This document shows positions 1-7,901 of a stretch of 64,000 bases of DNA, piece after piece. Below the pieces are notes generated by a model that had not been told where the DNA came from, made no database searches, and saw only the letters and a list, made by a program, of their open reading frames with translations. Each line of letters begins with the position of its first letter. The stretch's first letter is position 1. The DNA is from Photobacterium profundum SS9 (GTDB lineage: Bacteria; Pseudomonadota; Gammaproteobacteria; Enterobacterales; Vibrionaceae), in NCBI RefSeq assembly GCF_000196255.1, contig NC_006371.1, forward strand, positions 1,457,440-1,521,439, read 5' to 3'. The translations under genes and the position numbers were made by a program.

Positions 1-64
1 GGTACCGATCAAGAAATTCTGCCGCTTCGGACCTCAACGCTTTAACGTAACTACCATCAGACAT
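1..64 (-). CDS. Partial small phage-like protein, N-terminus only
   Basis: Reading on the minus strand from the ATG at 62-64, an open frame begins MSDGSYVKALRSEAAEFLDRY and runs off the left edge of the window. The next upstream gene stops at 71, only 6 bases away, and a weak purine-rich ribosome site (AGTAGGTAA) precedes the ATG, so this looks like the third gene of a compact minus-strand operon with the two genes at 71-476. No family is recognised from 21 residues. Confidence 0.5.
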   Translation of the reverse strand, partial: MSDGSYVKALRSEAAEFLDRY

Positions 65-70
65 GGTTAC

Positions 71-247
71 CTACTTGGCCTTTATGACCGTCATATAAAT
101 CAGCTCGTTAGCCAACTTGGGATCTCGCGAAGCCAGCTCTTTGATTTGTTGTAGGCCCAGAAAAATAGCGACATCAATGATCATTGGAGCTTTACAATTC
201 AGTACATCCGCTAGGTCAGCGGCCTGCTGTTTATCAAGAGTCGACAT
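71..247 (-). CDS. Small hypothetical phage-module protein (58 aa)
   Basis: The open frame extends upstream to 370, but the start is placed at the ATG at 245-247 because GAGGAATT sits 6-7 bases before it and overlaps the stop codon of the YdaS-like gene upstream, a typical translational-coupling arrangement. The protein (MSTLDKQQAADLADVL...) is short, helical-looking and without signal peptide or membrane segment. It follows a Cro-type regulator in the same operon, so an early phage-type function is likely, but no family is recognised. Confidence 0.55.
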   Translation of the reverse strand: MSTLDKQQAADLADVLNCKAPMIIDVAIFLGLQQIKELASRDPKLANELIYMTVIKAK

Positions 248-257
248 AGCCAATTCC

Positions 258-476
258 TCAAGATTCATACTCACCAAAAATATCAGGGCGTAACATCTCT
301 TTTGGGTAACCGCAAACCTTCTCAATACGAATGGCCAAACTGGCGCTAGGTTGTGCCCCCATCTTCCCAATGTTTCTGAGATGAAATACTGAAACGTTTA
401 ATTTCTTAGCTACCTCATCTCGTTCTTGAACTGAAAACTCACGCCAAAATACTGGCCACTTATTGAATTCAATCAT
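258..476 (-). CDS. YdaS/Cro-like phage DNA-binding protein (72 aa)
   Basis: A small helix-turn-helix protein. Residues about 16-60 form the HTH (RDEVAKKLNVSVFHLRNIG...), and the C-terminal LRPDIFG is the sequence signature usually seen in YdaS-type Cro/antitoxin proteins of lambdoid-like prophages. It is transcribed divergently from the repressor-like gene at 598, with a 121-base spacer carrying repeated CTAAC/GTTAG elements, the layout of a phage immunity switch. By family analogy it would be the Cro-side regulator. Regulatory role is inferred; the fold assignment is by eye. Confidence 0.7.
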   Translation of the reverse strand: MIEFNKWPVFWREFSVQERDEVAKKLNVSVFHLRNIGKMGAQPSASLAIRIEKVCGYPKEMLRPDIFGEYES

Positions 477-597
477 ACATGCAATCTAACCTAAAAAACG
501 TTAGCTACAAAATTAACTATTTTATCGTTAGTTGTCAACTTTCGAAAATTAGTCAAACTACTACTAACTCGTTTTTAGTTTGATCTTTGAGGTGCTA
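477..597. promoter_or_regulatory. Divergent promoter/operator region of phage-like switch
   Basis: AT-rich spacer between the two divergent HTH genes. It holds CTAAC (486-490) inverted against GTTAG (500-504), another CGTTAG near 527-532, and CTAACTCGTTTTTAG near 564-578. The repeated CTAAC/GTTAG halves are what repressor and Cro operators would look like. Binding is inferred. Confidence 0.45.
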
Positions 598-930
598 ATG
601 GAATCGATTTATGACAATAGATGTAAGAACCTAAACAAGGTTAAAAAAGAATTTAGTACCAACAGAGATATGGCCGTTAAATTCAACACAACAGAGCAGT
701 CTATTGGGCAGTTACTCAATGGAAACAGGAAGATAGGCAATAACTTTGCACGTCGAGTTGAATCAGAGATGGGGTTACCCACTAATAGCTTCGATCAAAG
801 AAACATTGATATACCAAGTGAAATAGAGGAAATCTCGAAAAAAATTGCCGAATTAATTGTTGAACTCGATGTTCCGCCCGAAAAGATCATCCAAATAATT
901 AAAACCATTTATGCCTCATCAGAAAAATAA
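598..930 (+). CDS. Phage repressor-like HTH protein (110 aa)
   Basis: The start is placed at the ATG at 598 (TTTGAGGTG ribosome site 4-5 bases upstream) rather than the TTG at 580. Residues about 15-60 fit an XRE-type HTH (DMAVKFNTTEQSIGQLLNGNRKI). The C-terminal about 40 residues are acidic and helical and could form a dimerisation segment. There is no S24 peptidase domain, so it is not a LexA/CI-type self-cleaving repressor. A strong terminator follows at 988. It faces the YdaS-like gene, which fits the CI-side role of an immunity switch, as an inference. Confidence 0.65.
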   Translation: MESIYDNRCKNLNKVKKEFSTNRDMAVKFNTTEQSIGQLLNGNRKIGNNFARRVESEMGLPTNSFDQRNIDIPSEIEEISKKIAELIVELDVPPEKIIQIIKTIYASSEK

Positions 931-987
931 CTAACTAAAGATTAGACATTAAGATACTGATAACAATAAATTTAAGTAGGAATTACT

Positions 988-1017
988 AAAAAAAGCACAT
1001 TTTTTGTGCTTTTTTTT
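988..1017 (+). terminator. Rho-independent terminator after the repressor-like gene
   Basis: AAAAAGCACA pairs with TGTGCTTTTT around a short T loop, followed by a run of eight T. The A/T symmetry would let it act in both directions. Confidence 0.8.
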
Positions 1018-1068
1018 GTTGCATTACCTAATCATTTTGTAGTTAACTAACTTAAAATGAATTAGACA

Positions 1069-1233
1069 ATGAGTCGTTTTATGCAAGCAGAATTGAACTC
1101 AACCATCCAAAAACGCCGTGAACGTCGAGATGCAATTCTCGCAGGTATCGCGCTCTTCTTGCTCACTGCGTTCCTTACACTTACTGATTTAGACGCAATG
1201 CTAGTGGCCCTAATTCATGACACCCATTTTTAA
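1069..1233 (+). CDS. Small single-pass membrane protein (54 aa)
   Basis: An ATG-started frame gives a basic N-terminus (QKRRERRD, about residues 14-21), then one hydrophobic helix (AILAGIALFLLTAFLTL, about 22-38) and a short acidic tail. This pattern predicts a single-pass inner-membrane protein with N-terminus in the cytoplasm. The ribosome site is weak. It lies between the repressor terminator and a run of plus-strand phage-module genes. It could be a small phage membrane protein; no family is recognised. Confidence 0.5.
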   Translation: MSRFMQAELNSTIQKRRERRDAILAGIALFLLTAFLTLTDLDAMLVALIHDTHF

Positions 1234-1316
1234 TTTGTCCTACGTGGGACATGGCTAGTGCACGAACGGCAAGCGTAACTAGCCATATTTTCTTCGAAAT
1301 TAGTGAGGCGTCAACA

Positions 1317-2102
1317 ATGAAACTCTTCTCATGTAAATTCACCACTCTCGAGTGTCACCCTGACCATGTGGTGCAGGGCACTGAACAACAGATCACCGTG
1401 TTCGTTAAGTGCAAGTATCAAAAAGATGTTCGAGAGCTTGCAGAGAAAGAATTGTCATTCTGGGACCGTGAACATCACCAGGACTACAAAACGTCTAAAA
1501 TTGGTACCGCCACAACCACTCAATATCAACACTACCTATCGGAACGAGAGCAATCTGGTTTTGAAAGTGATACCGCACTGAGTGAAATGGATGATCCCGT
1601 CTTGTTCTCTTACATAGGATTGATACAAGACACGCTTTATCGTCTCGATAATGATTTCGCTGATACCTGCCCTATTGAAATTCGCCAAGAAATGGCTGAA
1701 AAGCTGGAGTGTGCTTTCAATGAACATATCGAGAACACACCTGATTTTAATATCGACGCAACCAAACGCGAATTTCTTGAAGTTGAATGGGATGATTATG
1801 AGGCCGTCCGACAGACTCTGCTCAACCTACGCTGCTTGCGCGTTCTTCTCCGTGAAGTCGCCCACATCAATATCAAGGGCAGCCAACCAGCACTCAGTGA
1901 GCCAGTTAAACATAAACACACTGACAATCTTGATTATGGCCACTTTGCTGATGTTAAGAAGAAACCAGATCAATACACCACAGATGCCGCTGCAAATAAG
2001 ATCCACTCATTGATGGGTGGGAACGTTGAGATTGATGACATTCGCATGATCGTAAGCTTTATAAAAGATCACCAAGTGCCTTATCTCATCTTCACTCAAT
2101 AA
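1317..2102 (+). CDS. Hypothetical protein with shared C-terminal module (261 aa)
   Basis: The start is set at the ATG at 1317 because GTGAGGCG lies just upstream; the open frame extends back to 1251 without a ribosome site. Residues about 1-210 are soluble, acidic and unlike any family I recognise. After a linker, residues about 216-261 (KPDQYTTDAAANKIHSL...) are nearly identical to the C-terminus of the next gene's HTH protein. The duplicated DNA is 141 bp and ends exactly at both stop codons. The shared tail suggests a common partner or oligomerisation surface. Function unknown. Confidence 0.65.
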   Translation: MKLFSCKFTTLECHPDHVVQGTEQQITVFVKCKYQKDVRELAEKELSFWDREHHQDYKTSKIGTATTTQYQHYLSEREQSGFESDTALSEMDDPVLFSYIGLIQDTLYRLDNDFADTCPIEIRQEMAEKLECAFNEHIENTPDFNIDATKREFLEVEWDDYEAVRQTLLNLRCLRVLLREVAHINIKGSQPALSEPVKHKHTDNLDYGHFADVKKKPDQYTTDAAANKIHSLMGGNVEIDDIRMIVSFIKDHQVPYLIFTQ

Positions 2103-2501
2103 ACCCGCCACCAGCTTCAAAGGAATGAAGGAACGAACATGCAACAATTTATCACTGATAGAAAAGCGCTGGCACAACGTATCCGTGTCGCGCGAGAGTG
2201 CAGAGAGTTAACTCAAACAAGTCTGGCCAAATATTTAGGGGTTGCTCGTCAGACCTACCTAGATATTGAAACAGGCAAAACTGAACCGAAAGCGGGCATC
2301 CTACTCGCTATCGCTCAGATCTTAAGAGCTGATTATCTGTTTCTATTAACGGGGACGGCTAAACCAGATCAATACACCACAGATGCCGCTGCAAATAAGC
2401 TCCACTCGCTGATGGGTGGAAAAGTTGAAATTGATGATATTCGCATGATCGTAAGCTTTATCAACGATCACAAAGTGCCTTATCTCATCGTCACTCAATA
2501 A
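1962..2501 (+). repeat. 141-bp direct duplication at 1962-2102 and 2361-2501
   Basis: Two codon-aligned copies encode the last 46 residues of two neighbouring, otherwise unrelated proteins. By eye about 11 of 141 bases differ, about half of them silent. Both copies end at the TAA of the respective gene. Confidence 0.9.
2139..2501 (+). CDS. XRE-family HTH regulator with duplicated C-terminal module
   Basis: 120 residues. Residues 11-70 form a clear XRE/Cro-CI HTH (RIRVARECRELTQTSLAKYL... then YLDIETGKTEPKAG). Residues 75-120 are the module shared with the preceding 261-aa protein. The AAGGAATGAAGGAACGAAC leader supplies a ribosome site; the gene lies 36 bases after its neighbour and 14 bases before the AlpA-like gene, so the three are probably co-transcribed. 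A DNA-binding regulator of this mobile module is the likely role; the shared tail may let it interact with the 261-aa protein, which is inference. Confidence 0.75.
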   Translation: MQQFITDRKALAQRIRVARECRELTQTSLAKYLGVARQTYLDIETGKTEPKAGILLAIAQILRADYLFLLTGTAKPDQYTTDAAANKLHSLMGGKVEIDDIRMIVSFINDHKVPYLIVTQ

Positions 2502-2515
2502 AAAGGATATTCATC

Positions 2516-2686
2516 ATGGGTAAAGGGTATTTAACAACCACTCAAGTTTGTAAGTATTTTGGCGTATCCAGAACAACCTTATGGCTATGGTGTAAGGAAG
2601 GATATTTTCCAAATGCTGATTTAGACGAGAAGGTAAACCGCTGGAAAATTGAAACAATAGAAGCGTTTGAAAACAGCAAAAAATGA
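2516..2686 (+). CDS. AlpA/excisionase-like HTH protein (56 aa)
   Basis: A small winged-HTH of the MerR/AlpA-like excisionase type: YLTTTQVCKYFGVSRTTLWLW (residues 5-25) then CKEGYFPNADL and a basic/aromatic strand NRWKIETIEAFE. AAAAGGATA is the ribosome site. Its stop overlaps the next frame's ATG (ATGA). Such proteins control excision or transcription of prophages and phage satellites. No integrase is visible in the window, so a partner could lie further left. Confidence 0.75.
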   Translation: MGKGYLTTTQVCKYFGVSRTTLWLWCKEGYFPNADLDEKVNRWKIETIEAFENSKK

Positions 2687-2939
2687 CAATACTCATCGGT
2701 AAAAAAGACGACCTTTACTGTCCGCTCTTAGCAAAGAACGGTAAGGGTCACGTCACGATAACCAAGCATGGGATTTATTTAACGGTAAATTTAATACTGC
2801 TCGCAACAAAGAGCACCCAATATCGGTCATTATGATCCTTAAGCAAAATCGACAAACCGCCCTTTCAGAAATACATCATGTCAATGCAGCAGTGAAAGGA
2901 CTGAGAAACAGGTTTATGCCATTTAAGGAAGATAGTTGA
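2683..2939 (+). pseudogene. Overlapping small phage-module frames, probably frameshifted
   Basis: A 50-aa frame starts at ATG 2683 (ATGA overlap with the AlpA-like stop) and ends at 2835. A second frame without an ATG until 2832 encodes a protein-like stretch (DLFNGKFNTARNKEHPISV, then IMILKQNRQTALSEI...) from about 2770 to the TGA at 2937-2939, which overlaps the next gene's ATG. The second frame has the better composition, so the two may be one ancestral gene of about 85 aa broken by an indel between about 2740 and 2770. Alternatively they are two coupled short genes. No function recognised. Confidence 0.35.
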
Positions 2940-3118
2940 TGACAGAGCCAAAGCCATTTACTGGCCCCCATGCGAAGCGGGACGTTGGGAGCCACATTGT
3001 AGAAGACAAATTAATCTATAAAAAAGACAGTCAGCACCGCCGGAATATGAGCGCACGTCAAGCCATAGAGGATAAGCGTATAAAAGAAGAAGCATACCGC
3101 GAGATTTGGGATGAGTGA
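2939..3118 (+). CDS. Small hypothetical hydrophilic protein (59 aa)
   Basis: Starts at ATG 2939, whose A is the last base of the preceding TGA, so translation is probably coupled. The product (MTEPKPFTGPHAKRDVG...REIWDE) is highly charged, without membrane segments. A second, 14-codon basic frame overlaps its end (3111-3155). Last member of the tight plus-strand string from 1317; no family recognised. Confidence 0.45.
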   Translation: MTEPKPFTGPHAKRDVGSHIVEDKLIYKKDSQHRRNMSARQAIEDKRIKEEAYREIWDE

Positions 3119-3606
3119 TGCCGTAAAAAAGCGGCGAAAAAGAAAAGGCGAATGATTCAGTTTGGTGATAAACGCGCTCTGAAATTAACGCTAAGACACG
3201 AATGATTGAACAGCAACTCATCTGTGAGTCTTCTCATTTCACCCTACATTGAGCTTACTGTTGTTAAGGGCTTGCTCACGTTTTTACAATTTAATTCTAA
3301 GATTGTTGAGGACTAACGAGCACGAAAAAGACAAAACTTAAGCCAATAACGATAAATAGTGTGAGATGTAGCATTTAAAATGTGTGTATATTTGTGTGTA
3401 ATATTACAAACCACATGATACGTCATTCAAAAATTACACTTATAATCAACACATTACATACGAATGGTGTATTCCTAATATGAAGCGTTCACAGGCTAAA
3501 GTATTCAACTTGGAAGGCACGCCACACCGATTAATACGAGTAAGGTAATTAGGTGATTTCTTCATCGTCGTTCAGAGTTGATTCATAAACTGTCAGATAT
3601 ATTTGA
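3119..3606. other. No confident gene; degenerate short frames
   Basis: A run of very short frames: 14 codons from 3111, 17 codons from about 3153, and MKRSQAKVFNLEGTPHRLI at 3480, which stops after 22 codons while another frame continues with HRRSELIHKLSDIFE to 3609. The last pair may be one decayed small gene. Otherwise AT-rich sequence. Confidence 0.35.
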
Positions 3607-3816
3607 GTGATAAAAAAAACAATGTTTATTACTACTGACAGTGAGCCAACAATGATGAATAAATTAAACCCTAAAGAACAAGAAGTCGTACTTGCTACCC
3701 TTGGTGAGTGCTATCGCAGACTAAAAGCGGCAAAGATGACAGCACGTGAAATTTCACAAGACGGATTTAATCTGATGTTCAAATCTGTTTATCAAACCAT
3801 GGTAAAAAGCCATTAA
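3607..3816 (+). CDS. Small hypothetical protein (69 aa or shorter)
   Basis: The frame opens at GTG 3607, with ATG alternatives at 3622 and 3652/3655; the core product is MNKLNPKEQEVVLATLGECYRRLKAAK..., a short helical protein. No convincing ribosome site separates the options. A strong terminator follows at 3924. It marks the right end of the phage-like patch before gcvT. No family recognised. Confidence 0.45.
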   Translation: MIKKTMFITTDSEPTMMNKLNPKEQEVVLATLGECYRRLKAAKMTAREISQDGFNLMFKSVYQTMVKSH

Positions 3817-3923
3817 CCAACATAGACGTTGGCGCACGCTGTAATCGTTCACATGCCTCACGTATTTACATTGTTTATATGGAGCCTGTTTCAGGTTGAT
3901 AATCCGCATAAATTTGGCATGAA

Positions 3924-3950
3924 AAAAAGGAGCTAAAATCGCTCCTTTTT
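3924..3950. terminator. Bidirectional terminator between phage patch and gcvT
   Basis: AAAAAGGAGC pairs with GCTCCTTTTT around TAAAATC. T-runs on both strands let it serve the 3607 gene and, 92 bases past its stop, gcvT. Confidence 0.8.
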
Positions 3951-4041
3951 TAATTAATCATCTCACTAGCACTTTCTGTTCTTCATAAGCACATCATCAA
4001 GAACCCCACCATCCTAGTCGCAAGATAGTGGGTTATGCTAA

Positions 4042-5160
4042 TTAACCGCGGTAGTAACGCTGTGGTACGAACGGCATTTTTTCAACAGTCATCGGTAGTT
4101 TCTTACCACGAACTTCTGCAAATAGCTCTGTACCAATCACTGCAAGAGCCGTCTGAACGTAAGCCATTGCAACAGGCATACCTTTAGAAGGACCAAATGT
4201 GCCACTTGTAACGATACCGACTTCTTTATCGTTAGCATCAAATAGTTTGCTACCTTCGCGCACAGGGGCTTTTGAGTGACCAAGAAGTCCAACACGCTTA
4301 CGCGCAACATCTTTCGTTTTGATCTGCTCAAGAATAAGGTCTGCACCAGGGAAACCACCCGCACGTTCACCATCTGCACGGCGACACTTGCTGATACCCC
4401 AAAGCAGACTTGCTTCTACTGGTGTTGTCGTTGGGTCAAGATCGTGTCCGTACAAGCACAAACCACATTCAAGACGTAATGAATCACGCGCACCAAGACC
4501 AATCCACTCGACTTCTGCATATGCTAGCAACTCACGCGCAAATGCATCAGCTGTATCTGCTGGTACAGAGATTTCGTATCCGTCTTCACCAGTGTAACCA
4601 GAACGACTTACGTAACATTCAACGCCACATAATTCTAGTTTCGTTGCGTCCATGAATACCATGTCGCTCACTGCAGGGTTCAAACGTGCCAATACTTCAG
4701 CCGCTTTTGGCCCTTGAAGTGCAAGTAGAGCGCGATCGTCAATCAGTTCCATTGTTACATCTTCAGGCAGGTTAGCTTGAATGTGTGCAATATCTTGATC
4801 TTTACATGCCGCGTTAACAACAACGAATAGGTGGTCACCAAAGTTTGTCACCATTAAATCATCGCTGATACCACCTTCTTCGTTAGTGAAGAAAGCATAA
4901 CGCTGCTTGCCCGCAGGCAAATCGATAATATCGACAGGTACCAATGCTTCAATCGCTTTCGCTGCATTTGCGCCATGCAGACGTAGTTGCCCCATATGAG
5001 AAACATCAAATAGACCAGCTGCATCGCGGCAATGCAAGTGTTCTTTACGTACGCCTAATGCGTACTGAACAGGCATATCATAGCCAGCGAATGGAACCAT
5101 TTTTGCGCCCATTTCAACATGTAGCGCATGAAGAGGGGTAACCAGAAGTTCGTGAGACAT
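4042..5160 (-). CDS. gcvT: Glycine cleavage T protein (aminomethyltransferase)
   Basis: 372 residues, the normal family length. It transfers the methylene carbon of the aminomethyl group on lipoylated GcvH to tetrahydrofolate, releasing ammonia, in the cytoplasm. The folate-binding domain spans about residues 8-265 and includes the conserved Asp in GGISDD (residues 97-101), matching the catalytic Asp101 of E. coli. The C-terminal barrel domain covers about 285-365. GGAGTATTAAACGT precedes the ATG. It is the downstream gene of the symporter-gcvT pair on the minus strand (78-base gap), while gcvH and gcvP lie on the other side of a regulator and glyA, so the complex is encoded from two divergent units. 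Confidence 0.97.
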   Translation of the reverse strand: MSHELLVTPLHALHVEMGAKMVPFAGYDMPVQYALGVRKEHLHCRDAAGLFDVSHMGQLRLHGANAAKAIEALVPVDIIDLPAGKQRYAFFTNEEGGISDDLMVTNFGDHLFVVVNAACKDQDIAHIQANLPEDVTMELIDDRALLALQGPKAAEVLARLNPAVSDMVFMDATKLELCGVECYVSRSGYTGEDGYEISVPADTADAFARELLAYAEVEWIGLGARDSLRLECGLCLYGHDLDPTTTPVEASLLWGISKCRRADGERAGGFPGADLILEQIKTKDVARKRVGLLGHSKAPVREGSKLFDANDKEVGIVTSGTFGPSKGMPVAMAYVQTALAVIGTELFAEVRGKKLPMTVEKMPFVPQRYYRG

Positions 5161-5238
5161 ACGTTTAATACTCCATAGACCGCATACCCTGCGGTCAATT
5201 AATCCATACTACTAGTTGGTAATAAAACCATTCCAACC

Positions 5239-6645
5239 TTATGATTCACCTGTTTGTTCATCGCCTTTTTGCTGATTAGAGAAATATTCTTTTGTCAGCT
5301 TAAAGACCACAGGACTTAGCAACATCAGAGCAATTAGGTTAGGAATTGCCATCATTGCGTTTAATGTATCTGCGAGTAACCAAATGAATTCTAAAGAGCT
5401 GGTTGCACCAATAGGCACAGCCAAAATCCATAGTACTCGGAAAGGTACCACCGCTTTCACACCCAAAAGATACTGAACACACTTTTCGCTATAGAAGCTC
5501 CAGCCTAAAATTGTGGTAAAAGCAAAAATTGATAGAGCAATCGCGACAAGATAATTACCAATACCGGGCAATGCTGAAGCAAAAGCGGCAGATGTAAGTG
5601 CCGCGCCTGTTGCGCCAGATGTCCACTCACCTGATACCACAATGGCTAAACCAGTTATGCTACAAACTACTAAGGTATCAATAAAGGTACCCAGCATCGC
5701 GACTAAGCCTTGTGCTACCGGGTTCTTTGTTTGTGCCGCTGCATGCGCAATAGGCGCACTACCTAAACCGGCTTCATTCGAGAACACACCCCGTGCAACA
5801 CCGAAACGAATTGCCGCCCAAACCGCCGCACCGGCAAATCCACCTTGAGCAGCAACTGGGTTGAACGCACTTTCAAAAATCAATGCAACGGCTGCTGGTA
5901 CTTCTGCCGCATTGATCATCAATACGACTAAGCCTGCAGTAATATAAAAAGCAGCCATCAGTGGTACTAATTTTCCTGCAACATCAGCAATACGCTTTAT
6001 GCCACCCATTAATACCAAACCAACCAGTACCATCATTACCAAGCCTGAAATCATTGGTGAAACACCAAAAGTTGATTCAATAGCACTTGCAACGGAATTG
6101 GATTGCACTGTATTACCAATACCAAAACCGGCAATAGAACCAAAAATAGCAAACGCAGTAGCCAACCAAGACCACTTGCTGCTTAAGCCATTTTTGATGT
6201 AATACATTGGGCCTCCAACATGGTTCCCATTCGCATCGGTTTCACGGAATTTCACCGCACAAACCGCTTCTGCATATTTCGTTGCCATTCCGACTAACGC
6301 TGTACACCACATCCAAAACAATGCGCCCGGACCACCTAAGAAGATAGCCGTTGCCACCCCCGCAATGTTACCTGTACCGATAGTGGCAGAAAGGGATGTC
6401 ATTAACGCGTTGAACGGGCTTATCTCACCTTTTACGTTTTCTTCTTTTTCAGGAATTCGCCCAGTCCATAACAATTTAAAGCCAGTACCTAGCTTTAAAA
6501 TTGGCATTAATTTCAGACCAAACGTTAAAAATAATCCTACACCAAGAATCATTACTAGCATGGGAACACCCCACACCACACCATTTATTGCAGATATCAA
6601 GTTCGTTAAAGCTTCCATGGGGAACACTATCCTCGCTATTATCAC
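5239..6645 (-). CDS. AGCS-family sodium:alanine/glycine symporter
   Basis: 468 residues with about ten hydrophobic helices. Family hallmarks are visible: a GTGNIAGVATAIFLGGPGALFWMW stretch is present near residues 88-115 (described here by its key GTGNIAG and GPGALFWMW motifs), and the GVARGVFSNEAGLGSAPIAH region near 280-300. These transporters import alanine, glycine or serine with sodium. Sitting directly upstream of gcvT, it most likely feeds glycine to the cleavage system. A promoter with TTGAAC-16-TATTAT lies 83 bases upstream. Substrate specificity is inferred from context. Confidence 0.93.
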   Translation of the reverse strand: MIIARIVFPMEALTNLISAINGVVWGVPMLVMILGVGLFLTFGLKLMPILKLGTGFKLLWTGRIPEKEENVKGEISPFNALMTSLSATIGTGNIAGVATAIFLGGPGALFWMWCTALVGMATKYAEAVCAVKFRETDANGNHVGGPMYYIKNGLSSKWSWLATAFAIFGSIAGFGIGNTVQSNSVASAIESTFGVSPMISGLVMMVLVGLVLMGGIKRIADVAGKLVPLMAAFYITAGLVVLMINAAEVPAAVALIFESAFNPVAAQGGFAGAAVWAAIRFGVARGVFSNEAGLGSAPIAHAAAQTKNPVAQGLVAMLGTFIDTLVVCSITGLAIVVSGEWTSGATGAALTSAAFASALPGIGNYLVAIALSIFAFTTILGWSFYSEKCVQYLLGVKAVVPFRVLWILAVPIGATSSLEFIWLLADTLNAMMAIPNLIALMLLSPVVFKLTKEYFSNQQKGDEQTGES

Positions 6646-6727
6646 TATCTCTGCAAAAACATAGTCGGCTTTGTTTTAAACAACAACTACCAATGCTGAT
6701 TGTTATGTTTTTGTTAATGAGTTTCCT

Positions 6728-6755
6728 ATAATAGACAAAGTTTAGTTTAGTTCAA
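6728..6755 (-). promoter_or_regulatory. Candidate sigma-70 promoter of symporter-gcvT
   Basis: On the minus strand TTGAAC (6750-6755) and TATTAT (6728-6733) are 16 bases apart. On the plus strand the -10 abuts GAGTTTCC (6719-6726), a half-site resembling the GTTTCC palindrome near glyA. The rest of the 321-base spacer 6646-6966 holds a small hairpin (around 6775-6797) but no riboswitch that I can see. Confidence 0.45.
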
Positions 6756-6966
6756 CCCGTACTCACTCACAGAAATTCAGATTTCTTTCCGAATCTGTCG
6801 ATGATGTCTAGATAATCAGCCACTAACACACTTGTGATGTGCTGCTTGATTCCCTTAAAAAACCTTAAATGTTAAACACTTGTCAATAATGACAAATAAC
6901 TGGCAAACCTATCATCAAGCTTAAAAAACAAATGTTAAAAAGAAGATCTTCATCACACACATTGAG

Positions 6967-7593
6967 CTAAGAGGCTGTAACCCAAAGGATAAGTGCATCG
7001 TCTTCACTTAAAGAAATAAGCATATGCCCCATGTTTGCGTCGTAATATACGGAGTCTCCTTCGCTTAACACAACGGGTTCATAAAACTCAGAATAGAAGG
7101 TTATCTGCCCTGACAACACCAATAAAAACTCTTCACCATCATGGCGAATCCAATCAGAGTAATCTTCAAAAAAACGGGCACGAACACGAGACTTAAACGG
7201 CATCATTTTCTTATGCGTTAACTGTGTCGCTAATAGCTCATGCTCATAGGTTGAAGTGGGATGTGGCTTTCCCTCGCCAGTCCGTGTTATATCACGGCGA
7301 CCTGTTGCCTTTATCTGCTTCGGTGGCGCAAAAAGTTGAGGTATATCAACACTTAAACCATTCGCCAACTTTTGCATTGCTTGAAATGTTGGCGATATTT
7401 GTTCGTTTTCAATCTTAGAAAGCGTTGAACGTGCAAGACCTGTTCTTTTACTCGCTTCTTCAAGTGTTAAACCATGTGCCATGCGAATTTCTTTTAAGCG
7501 TTTACCGAGCTTTAGCGGCTTAATTTTTTCACTTTCCAGTTCTTTCGCAACGCTCATTGATGGGTAAATATCTTGTTCGTTTTTATCGGTCAT
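6967..7593 (-). CDS. XRE-family transcriptional regulator with cupin sensor domain
   Basis: 208 residues. An XRE HTH occupies about residues 28-85 (LKEIRMAHGLTLEEASKRTG... STLSKIENEQISP) and a cupin domain about 125-205 (EEFLLVLSGQITFYSEF... GDSVYYDANMGHML). The ribosome site AAGGAGG precedes the ATG. This class senses small metabolites through the cupin. Lying between alsT-gcvT and glyA-gcvH-gcvP, it is a good candidate for the local regulator responding to glycine, serine or a related metabolite; I infer that from position only. A 20-base GTTTCC...GGAAAC palindrome lies 107 bases upstream of its start. Confidence 0.88.
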   Translation of the reverse strand: MTDKNEQDIYPSMSVAKELESEKIKPLKLGKRLKEIRMAHGLTLEEASKRTGLARSTLSKIENEQISPTFQAMQKLANGLSVDIPQLFAPPKQIKATGRRDITRTGEGKPHPTSTYEHELLATQLTHKKMMPFKSRVRARFFEDYSDWIRHDGEEFLLVLSGQITFYSEFYEPVVLSEGDSVYYDANMGHMLISLSEDDALILWVTAS

Positions 7594-7699
7594 TACGGCC
7601 CTCCTTGCCCAATACTATATCTTCATTCTGGCATAGCTTGCCCGAAACTTAAAAGTTATCGCGAATAAAAAACATGACCCATGCGTCATATTTGAAACA

Positions 7700-7719
7700 A
7701 AGTTTCCTTTAGGAAACTT
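7700..7719. promoter_or_regulatory. Perfect palindrome, candidate XRE-cupin operator
   Basis: AAGTTTCC-TTTA-GGAAACTT is a perfect inverted repeat in the divergent spacer between the regulator and glyA. Its size and symmetry suit a dimeric HTH protein. Nearby, 7817-7837 is another hairpin (ACCCCTTT/AAAGGGGT). Regulator binding is inferred. Confidence 0.5.
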
Positions 7720-7901
7720 GGAAAATATAAAGCTGAAACATCGCCTTAATCAATGAAAAACGCATCATTTATAACGCCGATATTATTTCAATTTAATGTC
7801 TCTAGAAATACCCCTCACCCCTTTATGTAAAAGGGGTTATCACAAATTAAAACAAACTATCAACGACTACTGTAAACTGAAATTGACTAACAATTTGGTC
7901 T

